A stretch of DNA of 38,461 nt. Origin: Candidatus Omnitrophota bacterium (GTDB lineage: Bacteria > Omnitrophota > Gorgyraeia > Duberdicusellales > 4484-171). The stretch covers positions 83,014 to 121,474 of the forward strand of contig PMCS01000009.1 in assembly GCA_003154195.1 (NCBI GenBank), given 5' to 3'. A program made the translations under genes and the position numbers. Shown in pieces: positions 32,520 through 38,461 of the stretch. Position 1 is the first letter of the stretch. Each line of letters starts with the position of its first letter. The notes beneath the pieces were generated by a model that saw only the letters and a program-made list of their open reading frames with translations, was not told where the DNA came from and ran no database searches.

Positions 32520-33698
32520 TTATATATCCACCGCCGGGATAAAACCCGGCTTATCGATAAAATCTTTGGTTATCACATAAGCTTCATTTAATTTTATCTC
32601 ACCGGATAATTCCCGCAAGTTTTTGAGATCCTTATCACTGCCGGAAAGTTTAACTTCCAGCCCGGTTTCACCGGACAAAACAAAATCAATCTCCCTGCCG
32701 GAGCGGCGCTGATAATAACAAACCTTGCCTTTCTGGCGCAGGTTATTAAATACAGCATTCTCAAATATCGCGCCTTCGTCTATCCGCGCAAAAACATTAA
32801 GTATACCGGTGTCGCAAAAATAAATCTTTTTGGCTTTGCTTATTGTTTTATCTATATTGGTAAAAGGGTCCATCCGGAAAATAAAATATGTCCCTTCGAG
32901 AAACGCGACGTAAGAAGAAACTGTCTCCCGGGAAGTCCCCAGCTCCGCCGCTACGCGCGAGATATCCAATTTCGAACCGGTTCGAGCCATAAGCAACAAA
33001 AGCAAATCCCGGAATAAATTGATTTCGCGAAATTTTGCTAAGCCCTGGACATCCTTTTCAAAATATGATTTAAAGATGTCTTCGATCCGCATTTTTTTCT
33101 TAACCGGGTCGGCCTCTAAGACAACCTGGGGAAATCCGCCAAACGCGAGATATTCGTTGTATAAACCCTTTAGAAGCTCATAGCGTAGCCGGTTTTTTTC
33201 TCCATTCTTTTGGGCAAATGCGCTTTTAAACTCTTTCCCTTGCCCGTTAAACGCTAAAAATTCTTCAAAATCCAGCGGATATAACTCAAACACAAACTTC
33301 CTGCCGGACAGGCTCTCCGGAAAAAGATTTTTCAGGTAATAGCTGCTTGAACCGGTAAGAAAAAATTTAAATTGATAATGGTCATATAAATACTTCACTA
33401 TTTTAGATATCTCCGGCATCACCTGTATTTCATCAAGAAAAATGTACGCTTTTTCCGCGAGGCTTATCCCATGCTCCTTAAAATTAGATACCACATTGTC
33501 ATAATTATCCTCTTCAAAAATCTTTTGAGTCACCGGGTTTTCCATATCCAGAAAAATCTTATTTTTACTCTGGATTTTATCAAAAATCGAACGGTACAAA
33601 GTAGTTTTACCCACCCGGCGCATCCCTGTAAGGACAATCGCCTCCGGTGAATCAATAAATTCCTCTAACTTAGGTTGTATTTTCCTCGGATAGATCAT
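32520..33698 (-). CDS. AAA ATPase with DUF4143 domain
   Basis: A 392-residue protein. Walker A is TGMRRVGKTTLYRS and Walker B AYIFLDEIQVMPEI, followed by FFLTGSSSYYLKN. A winged-helix DNA-binding region (ISRVAAELGTSRETVSSYVAF) comes at about 245-275. The C-terminal DUF4143 has YYQRRSGREIDFVL and GLEVKLSG, again the D...ExK nuclease-like core. This family differs in detail from the DUF234 ATPase nearby. A consensus promoter ends only six bases before the ATG at 33698, so the transcript is probably leaderless. The role is unknown; relatives are widespread near mobile and toxin-antitoxin loci. Confidence 0.9.
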   Translation of the reverse strand: MIYPRKIQPKLEEFIDSPEAIVLTGMRRVGKTTLYRSIFDKIQSKNKIFLDMENPVTQKIFEEDNYDNVVSNFKEHGISLAEKAYIFLDEIQVMPEISKIVKYLYDHYQFKFFLTGSSSYYLKNLFPESLSGRKFVFELYPLDFEEFLAFNGQGKEFKSAFAQKNGEKNRLRYELLKGLYNEYLAFGGFPQVVLEADPVKKKMRIEDIFKSYFEKDVQGLAKFREINLFRDLLLLLMARTGSKLDISRVAAELGTSRETVSSYVAFLEGTYFIFRMDPFTNIDKTISKAKKIYFCDTGILNVFARIDEGAIFENAVFNNLRQKGKVCYYQRRSGREIDFVLSGETGLEVKLSGSDKDLKNLRELSGEIKLNEAYVITKDFIDKPGFIPAVDI

Positions 33699-33704
33699 GG
33701 CTAA

Positions 33705-33767
33705 AGTATATAACAATTAAACGTTTTTGTCAAGTAATACTTTACGTATTATCATCAATAATGATAA
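33705..33767 (-). promoter_or_regulatory. Near-perfect promoter with two upstream palindromes
   Basis: TTGACA (33728-33733) and TATACT (33705-33710) with 17 bases between. The ATG is at 33698, so the start site falls at or near it. Upstream lie AATACTTTACGTATT (33736-33750) and TTATCATCAATAATGATAA (33749-33767), both inverted repeats and possible operators. Confidence 0.75.
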
Positions 33768-33795
33768 GCTCTAACATACATTATTACCAAGTATT

Positions 33796-33849
33796 TACCG
33801 GTTCTTTCGTTGATAAGAGCTTTCATAATTTATACCATAAGTATACAAA
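33796..33849 (-). pseudogene. Scar of a deleted AbiE toxin-antitoxin locus
   Basis: 33796-33825 matches the interior of the AbiEii gene at 37213-37241 (TACCGGTTCTTTCGTT...AAGAGCTT). It is joined directly to 33822-33849, which matches the start codon and operator region of AbiEi at 38281-38307 (TTCATAATTTATACCATAAG). Both parents share TTCAT at the junction. This is what a deletion through short homology would leave. Confidence 0.75.
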
Positions 33850-34055
33850 TAAAAAATCAAGGCTAATGTTGTTATAATTATGCGAAAAGTCAAGGCGTAA
33901 GATAAAAGAGGTTTTTCTTCATCGCCGGGGAAACCCAGCCGATCATCCAGCAGGATTTGTTTATCGGCTTAACACTGGGGGGTAGCAGGCATTTTGCTTT
34001 TACGCCTGTCTTGCGCGCGGATGTAATTTCGGCCAACTTCTCCGATTTTTTTATT
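33850..34055. other. Gene-free spacer with radical-SAM fragment
   Basis: Apart from the 40-base fragment at 33915-33954 I see nothing coding. The sequence is A+T-rich up to 33915 and unremarkable after it. Confidence 0.5.
33915..33954 (-). pseudogene. Remnant of a radical SAM gene (C-terminal part)
   Basis: On the minus strand it reads SCWMIGWVSPAMKK, matching KNCWMIGSVSPAMKK of the intact gene (34846-34888) almost base for base. Flanking similarity ends abruptly. Confidence 0.75.
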
Positions 34056-34229
34056 TTACTTATGCGCATGAGCAGTTTTACGCAAATGAAGGTTGTAGTT
34101 TTTTTCCAGTTCTTGGGCTTCTTTATTAATATAGGCTACTTTTTGGGCAACCGTCATATGTTTAGTGTCTTCGTAAATTTCTTCCTGAATTTTATGAATC
34201 ATGCGCATCGCTTCCGGTTCTTTACTCAT
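34056..34229 (-). CDS. Small helical partner of PIN protein 1 (putative antitoxin)
   Basis: 57 residues, MSKEPEAMRMIHKIQEEIYE then DTKHMTVAQKVAYINKEAQE, charged and helical. The ATG overlaps the stop of the PIN gene in ATGAGTAA (8 bases), and GGAGGTGG lies just upstream inside the PIN gene. Small proteins of this type (xIYEETKxMS...) are often encoded after this class of PIN gene and are presumed antitoxins. The extended frame upstream to 34262 is rejected because it lacks a binding site. Confidence 0.8.
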   Translation of the reverse strand: MSKEPEAMRMIHKIQEEIYEDTKHMTVAQKVAYINKEAQELEKNYNLHLRKTAHAHK

Positions 34230-34698
34230 CTTGGACCACCTCCAGCGGTGAATAAATTTCAATGTTATTTTTATATCCCGTTAAAGAGTTTATTCCCGTA
34301 ACTTCCCTTTTAGTTTTAAACTTTACAATATGCTCAAAATTCCAGCTGATGATAAGATCCAAATCATTCACTGAAGCCACAGCAATATGCAATGCATCAT
34401 CGGCGTATTTAACCGGAATAATTCCTTCGGTAATATATCTATTCGCTAAGGCCTGAGCTTCCTCGTCTACAGCCAACTCTTCAGGGTTGATAACGCTGAC
34501 TACTTCTAATAGTTTTTTGCATATATCGTTATCGGCGCGTTTTATTTCCGCGATAGTAACCGCGGAGATAAACGCTTCATACTTTCCTGCCTTTATTTCA
34601 TCGATAAGCCGCAAAGTTAAACGCTTTTCGCGGGGATTACGGCCATCAATGGCAAAGCTAATTATTGATGTATCTAAATATATTTTTAATTTTTTCAT
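34222..34698 (-). CDS. PIN-domain protein 1 (VapC-like putative toxin)
   Basis: 158 residues with the acidic PIN active site: Asp in KIYLDTSIISF, Glu in TIAEIKRA, Asp-Asp in VKYADDALHIA, and the distal LIISWNFEHIV. PIN toxins are Mg-dependent ribonucleases, usually cutting tRNA or rRNA; the target here is unknown. TATAAT lies seven bases before the ATG at 34698, implying a leaderless transcript. It overlaps the small gene downstream by eight bases. Toxin-first order is seen in this PIN subgroup. Confidence 0.88.
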   Translation of the reverse strand: MKKLKIYLDTSIISFAIDGRNPREKRLTLRLIDEIKAGKYEAFISAVTIAEIKRADNDICKKLLEVVSVINPEELAVDEEAQALANRYITEGIIPVKYADDALHIAVASVNDLDLIISWNFEHIVKFKTKREVTGINSLTGYKNNIEIYSPLEVVQDE

Positions 34699-34705
34699 GG
34701 TAGTT

Positions 34706-34711
34706 ATTATA
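34706..34711 (-). promoter_or_regulatory. -10 element of PIN module 1
   Basis: TATAAT at 34706-34711 is followed by AACTACC and the ATG. The hexamer 17 bases upstream (ATTAAA) is a weak -35. Confidence 0.45.
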
Positions 34712-34764
34712 CCACGCAACGCTTATTCTTTAATCTTTTTCTTCCTATCGCGCGATGGCATCCA

Positions 34765-35760
34765 CTATCGCAAGCAGATATCAATCTCCTTCCCCAACGC
34801 TAATTTTAATTTATTCTTCATCACCCACATCGCCGGAGTTTTTAAATCCTTCTTCATCGCCGGGGAAACCGAGCCGATCATCCAGCAGTTTTTGTCGCAT
34901 TGCTTTACCGCTTCGCGCACCTTAGCGGCTTGGGGGCTGTTCCAGATTTCAGAGAACGGTTTTTGTTTGATATTGCCCATGCTCATTTCCATAGCGTTGC
35001 AGGGCATAATATTGCCGAAAGGGTCCATAAAAAATAAATCGCTTCCCACCTCGCAGGGCAGTAAGCGTTTATTGCCGTGAGCGTAATTTAAAAGTCCATA
35101 GTTAAACCAAGCGCGAAACCAGTTCTTTACCTTTTTACTTTTTAATAGGTCGGTAATCAGTTTTTTAAACTCCCGGTCGAAATCTTCTAATTTTGTTACT
35201 TTATTATCGTGTTTATGGAAATAATAGGTATTATGCACGCAGGCAGTAGCGAATTCCAAGTCCATCGCCTTGCCCAATTGATAAAGTTCCATCAAATCCA
35301 GGATATTGCGGTCGGATAAAGTGACGCCGAAACCGATATCCTTCAGTCCCAGGCGATGCAATTCCATTAACGTGCGGATACCGTGGTCAAAACCGTCCTT
35401 AATACCGCGTAGTTCGTCGTTAGCCGCAGGCAAACCTTCGATACTGACCCGCACGCCTATCGCAGGGTATCTTTGGGCAAGTTTCACTACCTTGTCGGTA
35501 AAATAGCCGTTGGTGCTGATTACGATACGCTTGGCTTTCCTGCTCATGACATCCACAAATTCTTCGATATCCGGCCGTAAAAACGGCTCGCCGCCGGTTA
35601 AATTGCAAAATACGACATTGGGCAAACTTGCCAAATCGGAAGGCTTAATCTCCTCCTCCGGCTTAGTAGGAAACTGCCAGGTATTACACATGTGGCATTT
35701 GGCGTTACAGCGGTAGGTTATCGCGATTAAGGCTTCCTTGGGTGGATTAACGTTGGTCAT
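34765..35760 (-). CDS. Radical SAM/SPASM-type protein, intact copy
   Basis: 331 residues. The N-terminal radical SAM core has the 4Fe-4S motif CNAKCHMC (CxxxCxxC) in YRCNAKCHMCNTWQFP, then CNLTGGEPFLRPD and VISTNGYF. The C-terminal SPASM-like region has LPCEVGSDLFFMDPFGNIMP, CNAMEMSMGNI and CDKNCW, with cysteines for an auxiliary cluster. The substrate is unknown; such genes occur in surface-polysaccharide and peptide-modification loci. GGAG lies 10 bases before the ATG. Three defective copies lie at 33915, 36631 and 38426, separated by toxin-antitoxin genes. Confidence 0.92.
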   Translation of the reverse strand: MTNVNPPKEALIAITYRCNAKCHMCNTWQFPTKPEEEIKPSDLASLPNVVFCNLTGGEPFLRPDIEEFVDVMSRKAKRIVISTNGYFTDKVVKLAQRYPAIGVRVSIEGLPAANDELRGIKDGFDHGIRTLMELHRLGLKDIGFGVTLSDRNILDLMELYQLGKAMDLEFATACVHNTYYFHKHDNKVTKLEDFDREFKKLITDLLKSKKVKNWFRAWFNYGLLNYAHGNKRLLPCEVGSDLFFMDPFGNIMPCNAMEMSMGNIKQKPFSEIWNSPQAAKVREAVKQCDKNCWMIGSVSPAMKKDLKTPAMWVMKNKLKLALGKEIDICLR

Positions 35761-35899
35761 TTTTATATATCTCCGATTTAATTAATATTGTAATCGTGCA
35801 TTTGCCGCTCATTCCAGTTTTGGGGGCTAGATTAAAGACGATGGGCTAGAGGCTATAGACGATAGGAAATAAAAGAAATAGATAAGAGGCGATAGCCGA
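35761..35899. repeat. Short imperfect repeats upstream of the radical SAM gene
   Basis: GACGATGGGCTAGAGGC, TATAGACGATAGG and AGAGGCGATAGCCGA are variants of one word. No gene. Confidence 0.45.
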
Positions 35900-36046
35900 T
35901 TACCTAGCGCTATTTTTCAAATCTTCAGTAGCTTTTTTCCAAAAATTTAATTGAGCGCGGCGTGATAAGCGGGCAATTTTTGTGTAGATTTTTTCTGCAA
36001 CACGATGCTTGCTTTCTACGCAATCGAAAGTTTTAGTTTTATTCAT
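35900..36046 (-). CDS. Small partner of PIN protein 2 (putative antitoxin)
   Basis: 48 residues, MNKTKTFDCVESKHRVAEKI then YTKIARLSRRAQLNFWKKAT. AGGAGG lies seven bases upstream of ATG 36046, and the start overlaps the PIN 2 stop in ATGAATAA, exactly as in module 1. The sequence is more basic than partner 1 and only loosely similar. Confidence 0.78.
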   Translation of the reverse strand: MNKTKTFDCVESKHRVAEKIYTKIARLSRRAQLNFWKKATEDLKNSAR

Positions 36047-36503
36047 AAACAACCTCCTGCGGCGAATATATCGCGATATTTCCATATCCATTAAGCGCGT
36101 TAACCGCGTTATAAAGCGGTATCTTATGATAATTGACAATGTGTTTAAAATTCCAACTGACTATACAATCACAACTCCAAACCGTAGCCAAAGCAACATG
36201 TAAAGCATCGTCATAATATTTTGGCGTAACTATGCCTTGCTTCACGTAGCTTTCCTGTAAAGCCAAAGCCCCGTCTGTAACCTCGACTATTTCGCAGCTA
36301 TTAACTATCTTATTAAAAAATTGGGTAACTTCCACGGGTGCGGTTTCAAGCTCCTTACTTACTACCGCCGAAGTTACTAGCTTAAATTTTCCATCCCGCA
36401 CAGCCTGAAAAAATAATTTGCTTTGGATAGAAAATTCTTCATCAAATAACCCGCCAAAGATAGACGTATCCGCGTAAATACGAAATTGTTTAACTTTATT
36501 CAT
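36039..36503 (-). CDS. PIN-domain protein 2 (VapC-like putative toxin)
   Basis: 154 residues. Active-site motifs: FRIYADTSIFGGLFDEEF, VVSKELETAP, TPKYYDDALHVALATV and CIVSWNFKHIVN. It belongs to the same subgroup as PIN 1 but is clearly divergent, so it is not a recent duplicate. AGGA lies about six bases before ATG 36503. Predicted ribonuclease; the target is unknown. It is flanked by radical SAM copies on both sides. Confidence 0.88.
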   Translation of the reverse strand: MNKVKQFRIYADTSIFGGLFDEEFSIQSKLFFQAVRDGKFKLVTSAVVSKELETAPVEVTQFFNKIVNSCEIVEVTDGALALQESYVKQGIVTPKYYDDALHVALATVWSCDCIVSWNFKHIVNYHKIPLYNAVNALNGYGNIAIYSPQEVVYE

Positions 36504-36587
36504 ATATTCCTGTTTAATCTACATAAATAGTATAACGTATTTTTTTGGGGAGGCAAATATTTTTAAGATATTTTTCCACCAGCCTTT

Positions 36588-36629
36588 TTTCTTTGTGCCC
36601 TTCGTGCCTTTGTGGTAAAAAGTTTTTTC
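36588..36629. repeat. Single arm of the CACCAAGGCAC-type repeat
   Basis: TTCTTTGTGCCC and GTGCCTTTGTGGTAAAAAG match the right arm of the elements at 16182-16362 and 30551-30720. No complementary arm is nearby. Confidence 0.5.
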
Positions 36630-36630
36630 T

Positions 36631-36976
36631 TTATAAACCAATATCTGCTTCTTTGCCCAGAGCGATTTTAATCTTATTCCTGATGACCCACAAAGCGGGT
36701 ATTTTGAGGCTTTTCTTCATGGCGGGAGAAACCGAGCCGATCATCCAGCAGTTCTTGTCGCATTGCTTTACCGCTTCGCGCACCTTAGCCGCCTCGGGGC
36801 TGTTCCAGATTTCCGGGAACGGTTTTTGCTTAATATTACCCATGCTCATCTCCATAGCGTTACAGGGCATAATATTGCCGAGTGGGGAATTGCCAGGTAT
36901 TGCACATATGGCATTTGGCATTACAGCGGTAGGTTACCGCGATTAAGGCTTCCTTGGGTGGATTAACGTTTATCAT
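36631..36976 (-). pseudogene. Radical SAM gene with large internal deletion
   Basis: It starts at ATG 36976 as INVNPPKEALIAVTYRCNAK then CHMCNTWQFPT, matching the intact N-terminus. At about 36885 it jumps, with a frame change, to GNIMPCNAMEMSMGN and continues to the normal C-terminus (ALGKEADIGL). Relative to the copy at 34765 about 215 residues are missing, including the rest of the SAM barrel. The upstream ATATCTCCGG spacer is also shared. Confidence 0.9.
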
Positions 36977-37045
36977 TTTTATATCTCCGGTTTAAAATAT
37001 ACCTGCAGTCGGGCAATTTGATCCCCTGCTGTCTCGGCCGACGGC

Positions 37046-37732
37046 TCACATACGTTTTTCGATTTCCTTCACAGTGTCTTCGATTAAATGCGCTTTTACC
37101 CAAATCTTTCGCTTTTCATCCAACGCCTGGCCTAAACCCTGCAAAATGTTACGGGTGTTATACGTTTTTCTTATAAAATTTACGGCTGTTTTTAAATACC
37201 CCGCCAAATCTTTACCGGTTCTTTCGTTAATAAGAGCTTCATTCAGTGGATAGTTATTTTTTAAAAAATACCAGCAATCATAGAGATCGCGGGCTACTGC
37301 CATCCGGCGGCCGGTAAGAGCCGCTAATTTATTCGTTGCCAGCGTCGGCTCATCAGCAATAAATAACGGCGCGCCAAAAAACCATTCGGTCTTATACGTA
37401 TTATTTTTCCAAACACGTTTATTCAGCTCGATCTTTATATTGGGATAACCCTTGCCATAATCAAATAATCCCAATACCACAAACGCCTTTACATAGAAAT
37501 CTTTCATCACGCCATGATCACTCATGATTTGCTTGATGTTATCATAGTCGCTATCAGTCAACGGTTTAATAATATCAAAATCCAGGTCAAACGAAAAACG
37601 CGGCAAATTATAAAAAAGATAGGCGCAAGTCCCCCCTTTAAACGCTAATTTCTCCGGGAAAGCTTTCACCAACGCGGATAAAAGCTCACAAAGATGCCGC
37701 TTATGCCGATCCTGTTCAAAGGGGATTCTCAT
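37046..37732 (-). CDS. AbiEii/AbiGii-family nucleotidyltransferase toxin
   Basis: 228 residues with the nucleotidyltransferase core: FKGGTCAYLFYNLPRFSFDL then DFD, giving the GG(T) and DxD signature, and later PTLATNKLAALTGRRMAVAR and DLYDCWYFL. AbiEii enzymes are the toxin of type IV toxin-antitoxin pairs; related enzymes modify tRNA ends with nucleotides. I chose ATG 37732 (MRIPFEQDRH), which overlaps the 3' end of the AbiEi gene by 17 bases, as is usual for this pair. A scar of a second AbiE copy lies at 33796-33849. Confidence 0.88.
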   Translation of the reverse strand: MRIPFEQDRHKRHLCELLSALVKAFPEKLAFKGGTCAYLFYNLPRFSFDLDFDIIKPLTDSDYDNIKQIMSDHGVMKDFYVKAFVVLGLFDYGKGYPNIKIELNKRVWKNNTYKTEWFFGAPLFIADEPTLATNKLAALTGRRMAVARDLYDCWYFLKNNYPLNEALINERTGKDLAGYLKTAVNFIRKTYNTRNILQGLGQALDEKRKIWVKAHLIEDTVKEIEKRM

Positions 37733-38285
37733 ACAAGTTTCTCGCTTTTTTTTGAACTGTTCTTGGGTATAAAACAACCAACCGTTTTAGAGCAGTCATG
37801 TTTAATTTACTTAAATCAGCTGCATCCGGCAAGAATCCAAAATAAAAACTATCTAAAACCGCTCGCTCCGGGCTCGCGATGGCCGCGCCGTTTCGTAAGA
37901 TCAAGCCGTCGGTATTAAAAAAAATCTCCGGTTTCATCGCCGCGTACGTATACAACCGGCCATCCACGATTTTCCGCTTATTGATCCTGGCGACCGAACC
38001 AATATCTCCTTGCGGTTGAAAATTCAATCCCGCGTAAGCTAACGCCGGCTGGAAACTCACGTATGACGGCGACACGATGCGATTAGCCAGCTCATTAGCA
38101 TTATAATTTTTATGTAACGCGTAATATCCTTTTCCCAACCGGATTAAAAGTTTTTTCTCAACCATGCGCAAAGCGCTTGTCTTAGCGTTTAATTCCGCCT
38201 CCTGCCAAAGCATACGTAACTCCAGCGGCGTAAAAACTGTGCGGCCGGAATCCACCAATATTTTGAAACGATGGGAATTATTCAT
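37716..38285 (-). CDS. AbiEi-like antitoxin/transcriptional regulator
   Basis: 189 residues. The N-terminal winged helix spans FTPLELRMLWQEAELNAKTS and KKLLIRLGKGYYAL, followed by the C-terminal antitoxin domain with IVSPSYVSFQPALAYAGL and ASPERAVLDSFYFG. AbiEi represses its own operon by binding inverted repeats and antagonises AbiEii. It is upstream of and overlapping the AbiEii gene, the canonical order. A strong promoter and palindromic operator precede it. Confidence 0.87.
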   Translation of the reverse strand: MNNSHRFKILVDSGRTVFTPLELRMLWQEAELNAKTSALRMVEKKLLIRLGKGYYALHKNYNANELANRIVSPSYVSFQPALAYAGLNFQPQGDIGSVARINKRKIVDGRLYTYAAMKPEIFFNTDGLILRNGAAIASPERAVLDSFYFGFLPDAADLSKLNMTALKRLVVLYPRTVQKKARNLYENPL

Positions 38286-38357
38286 AATTTATACCATAAG
38301 TATACAATTCTGTATCCTTACAGCTAAAATTATACACTATGGGGGATATTTTTTCAA
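38286..38357 (-). promoter_or_regulatory. AbiE promoter and operator
   Basis: TTGAAA (38352-38357) and TATAAT (38329-38334) with 17 bases between. The leader then contains TTGTATAC-TTATG-GTATAAAT (38288-38307), an inverted repeat next to the start codon, and CTGTA...TACAG. The inverted repeat is preserved in the scar at 33828-33849. Confidence 0.72.
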
Positions 38358-38425
38358 GTGGTTATGGATAAAATGTTACGCGATGGTACTCTTTGGGTTA
38401 ATGCCGCTCACCGTCCGGGTACCTA

Positions 38426-38461
38426 CAGCGGTAAGTAACCGCGATCAAGGCTTCTTTTTTT
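38426..38461 (-). pseudogene. Radical SAM gene remnant at the right edge (N-terminal part)
   Basis: Reads KKEALIAVTYRC on the minus strand, matching PKEALIAITYRC of the intact gene. After the first cysteine it diverges (RYPDGERH) to a stop at 38397-38399. The 5' end is beyond the window. Confidence 0.75.

Noticed and set aside
29110-33698. The two ATPases as one duplicated gene pair
   Set aside because: Walker regions are similar in style, but the C-terminal domains (DUF234 versus DUF4143) and lengths differ; they are separate families.
33957-34301. 114-codon plus-strand frame
   Set aside because: Overlaps the small antitoxin gene and radical SAM scar region on the opposite strand; no ribosome binding site or recognisable motif.

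Overview
The window is a 38 kb piece of a bacterial chromosome of moderate GC content in which every gene I can support lies on the minus strand, so transcription runs from high to low coordinates. Its makeup suggests a diderm, probably uncultivated lineage such as Omnitrophota (OP3): a bacterial recA-recX-alaS group, split histidine and riboflavin pathways, an exosortase with secreted PEP-CTERM proteins, and very many palindromic intergenic repeats. The phylum is an inference from gene content; the sequence holds no rRNA to confirm it. I saw no tRNA, rRNA or CRISPR array.

Housekeeping half (about 1-20,000). In transcription order: recA, a DegP/HtrA-type protease, recX, alaS, hisD, a YjbQ-type protein, hisB, hisH, hisA, rplM-rpsI, ribBA, ribH, nusB, a PHP phosphoesterase, ribD, mazG, and a long secreted TPR/HEAT-repeat protein that runs off the left edge. 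The his genes give the dehydratase, glutaminase, isomerase and final dehydrogenase but not hisF, hisG, hisC or hisI. The rib genes lack riboflavin synthase (ribE). The gaps hold several families of inverted repeats, including two copies of a 53-bp-arm palindrome whose arms look superficially telomere-like.

Exosortase island (about 20,290-27,620). An exosortase gene and an epsI gene sit among seven PEP-CTERM substrate genes. All seven proteins have a signal peptide, a divergent body, and an almost identical C-terminal sorting signal (PEP, hydrophobic helix, Arg/Lys tail). The signal is conserved even at the DNA level while the bodies differ. Good sigma-70-type promoters, one palindromic operator candidate and one possibly structured leader mark separate transcription units.

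Mobile and repeat zone (about 27,630-33,700). A REP-associated tyrosine transposase (RAYT) is followed by two 393-bp direct repeats that flank an AAA ATPase gene. Each repeat carries the same broken remnant of a GxxExxY gene. A GT4 glycosyltransferase and a second, DUF4143-type ATPase follow.

Toxin-antitoxin and radical-SAM array (about 33,700-38,461). Two PIN-domain/small-protein pairs and one AbiEi/AbiEii pair alternate with four copies or fragments of one radical SAM/SPASM gene: one intact, one with a large internal deletion, and two short remnants. A scar of a second, deleted AbiE locus lies at the left end. This regular interleaving is the most unusual architecture in the window. The exosortase island with its shared sorting-signal DNA is second.
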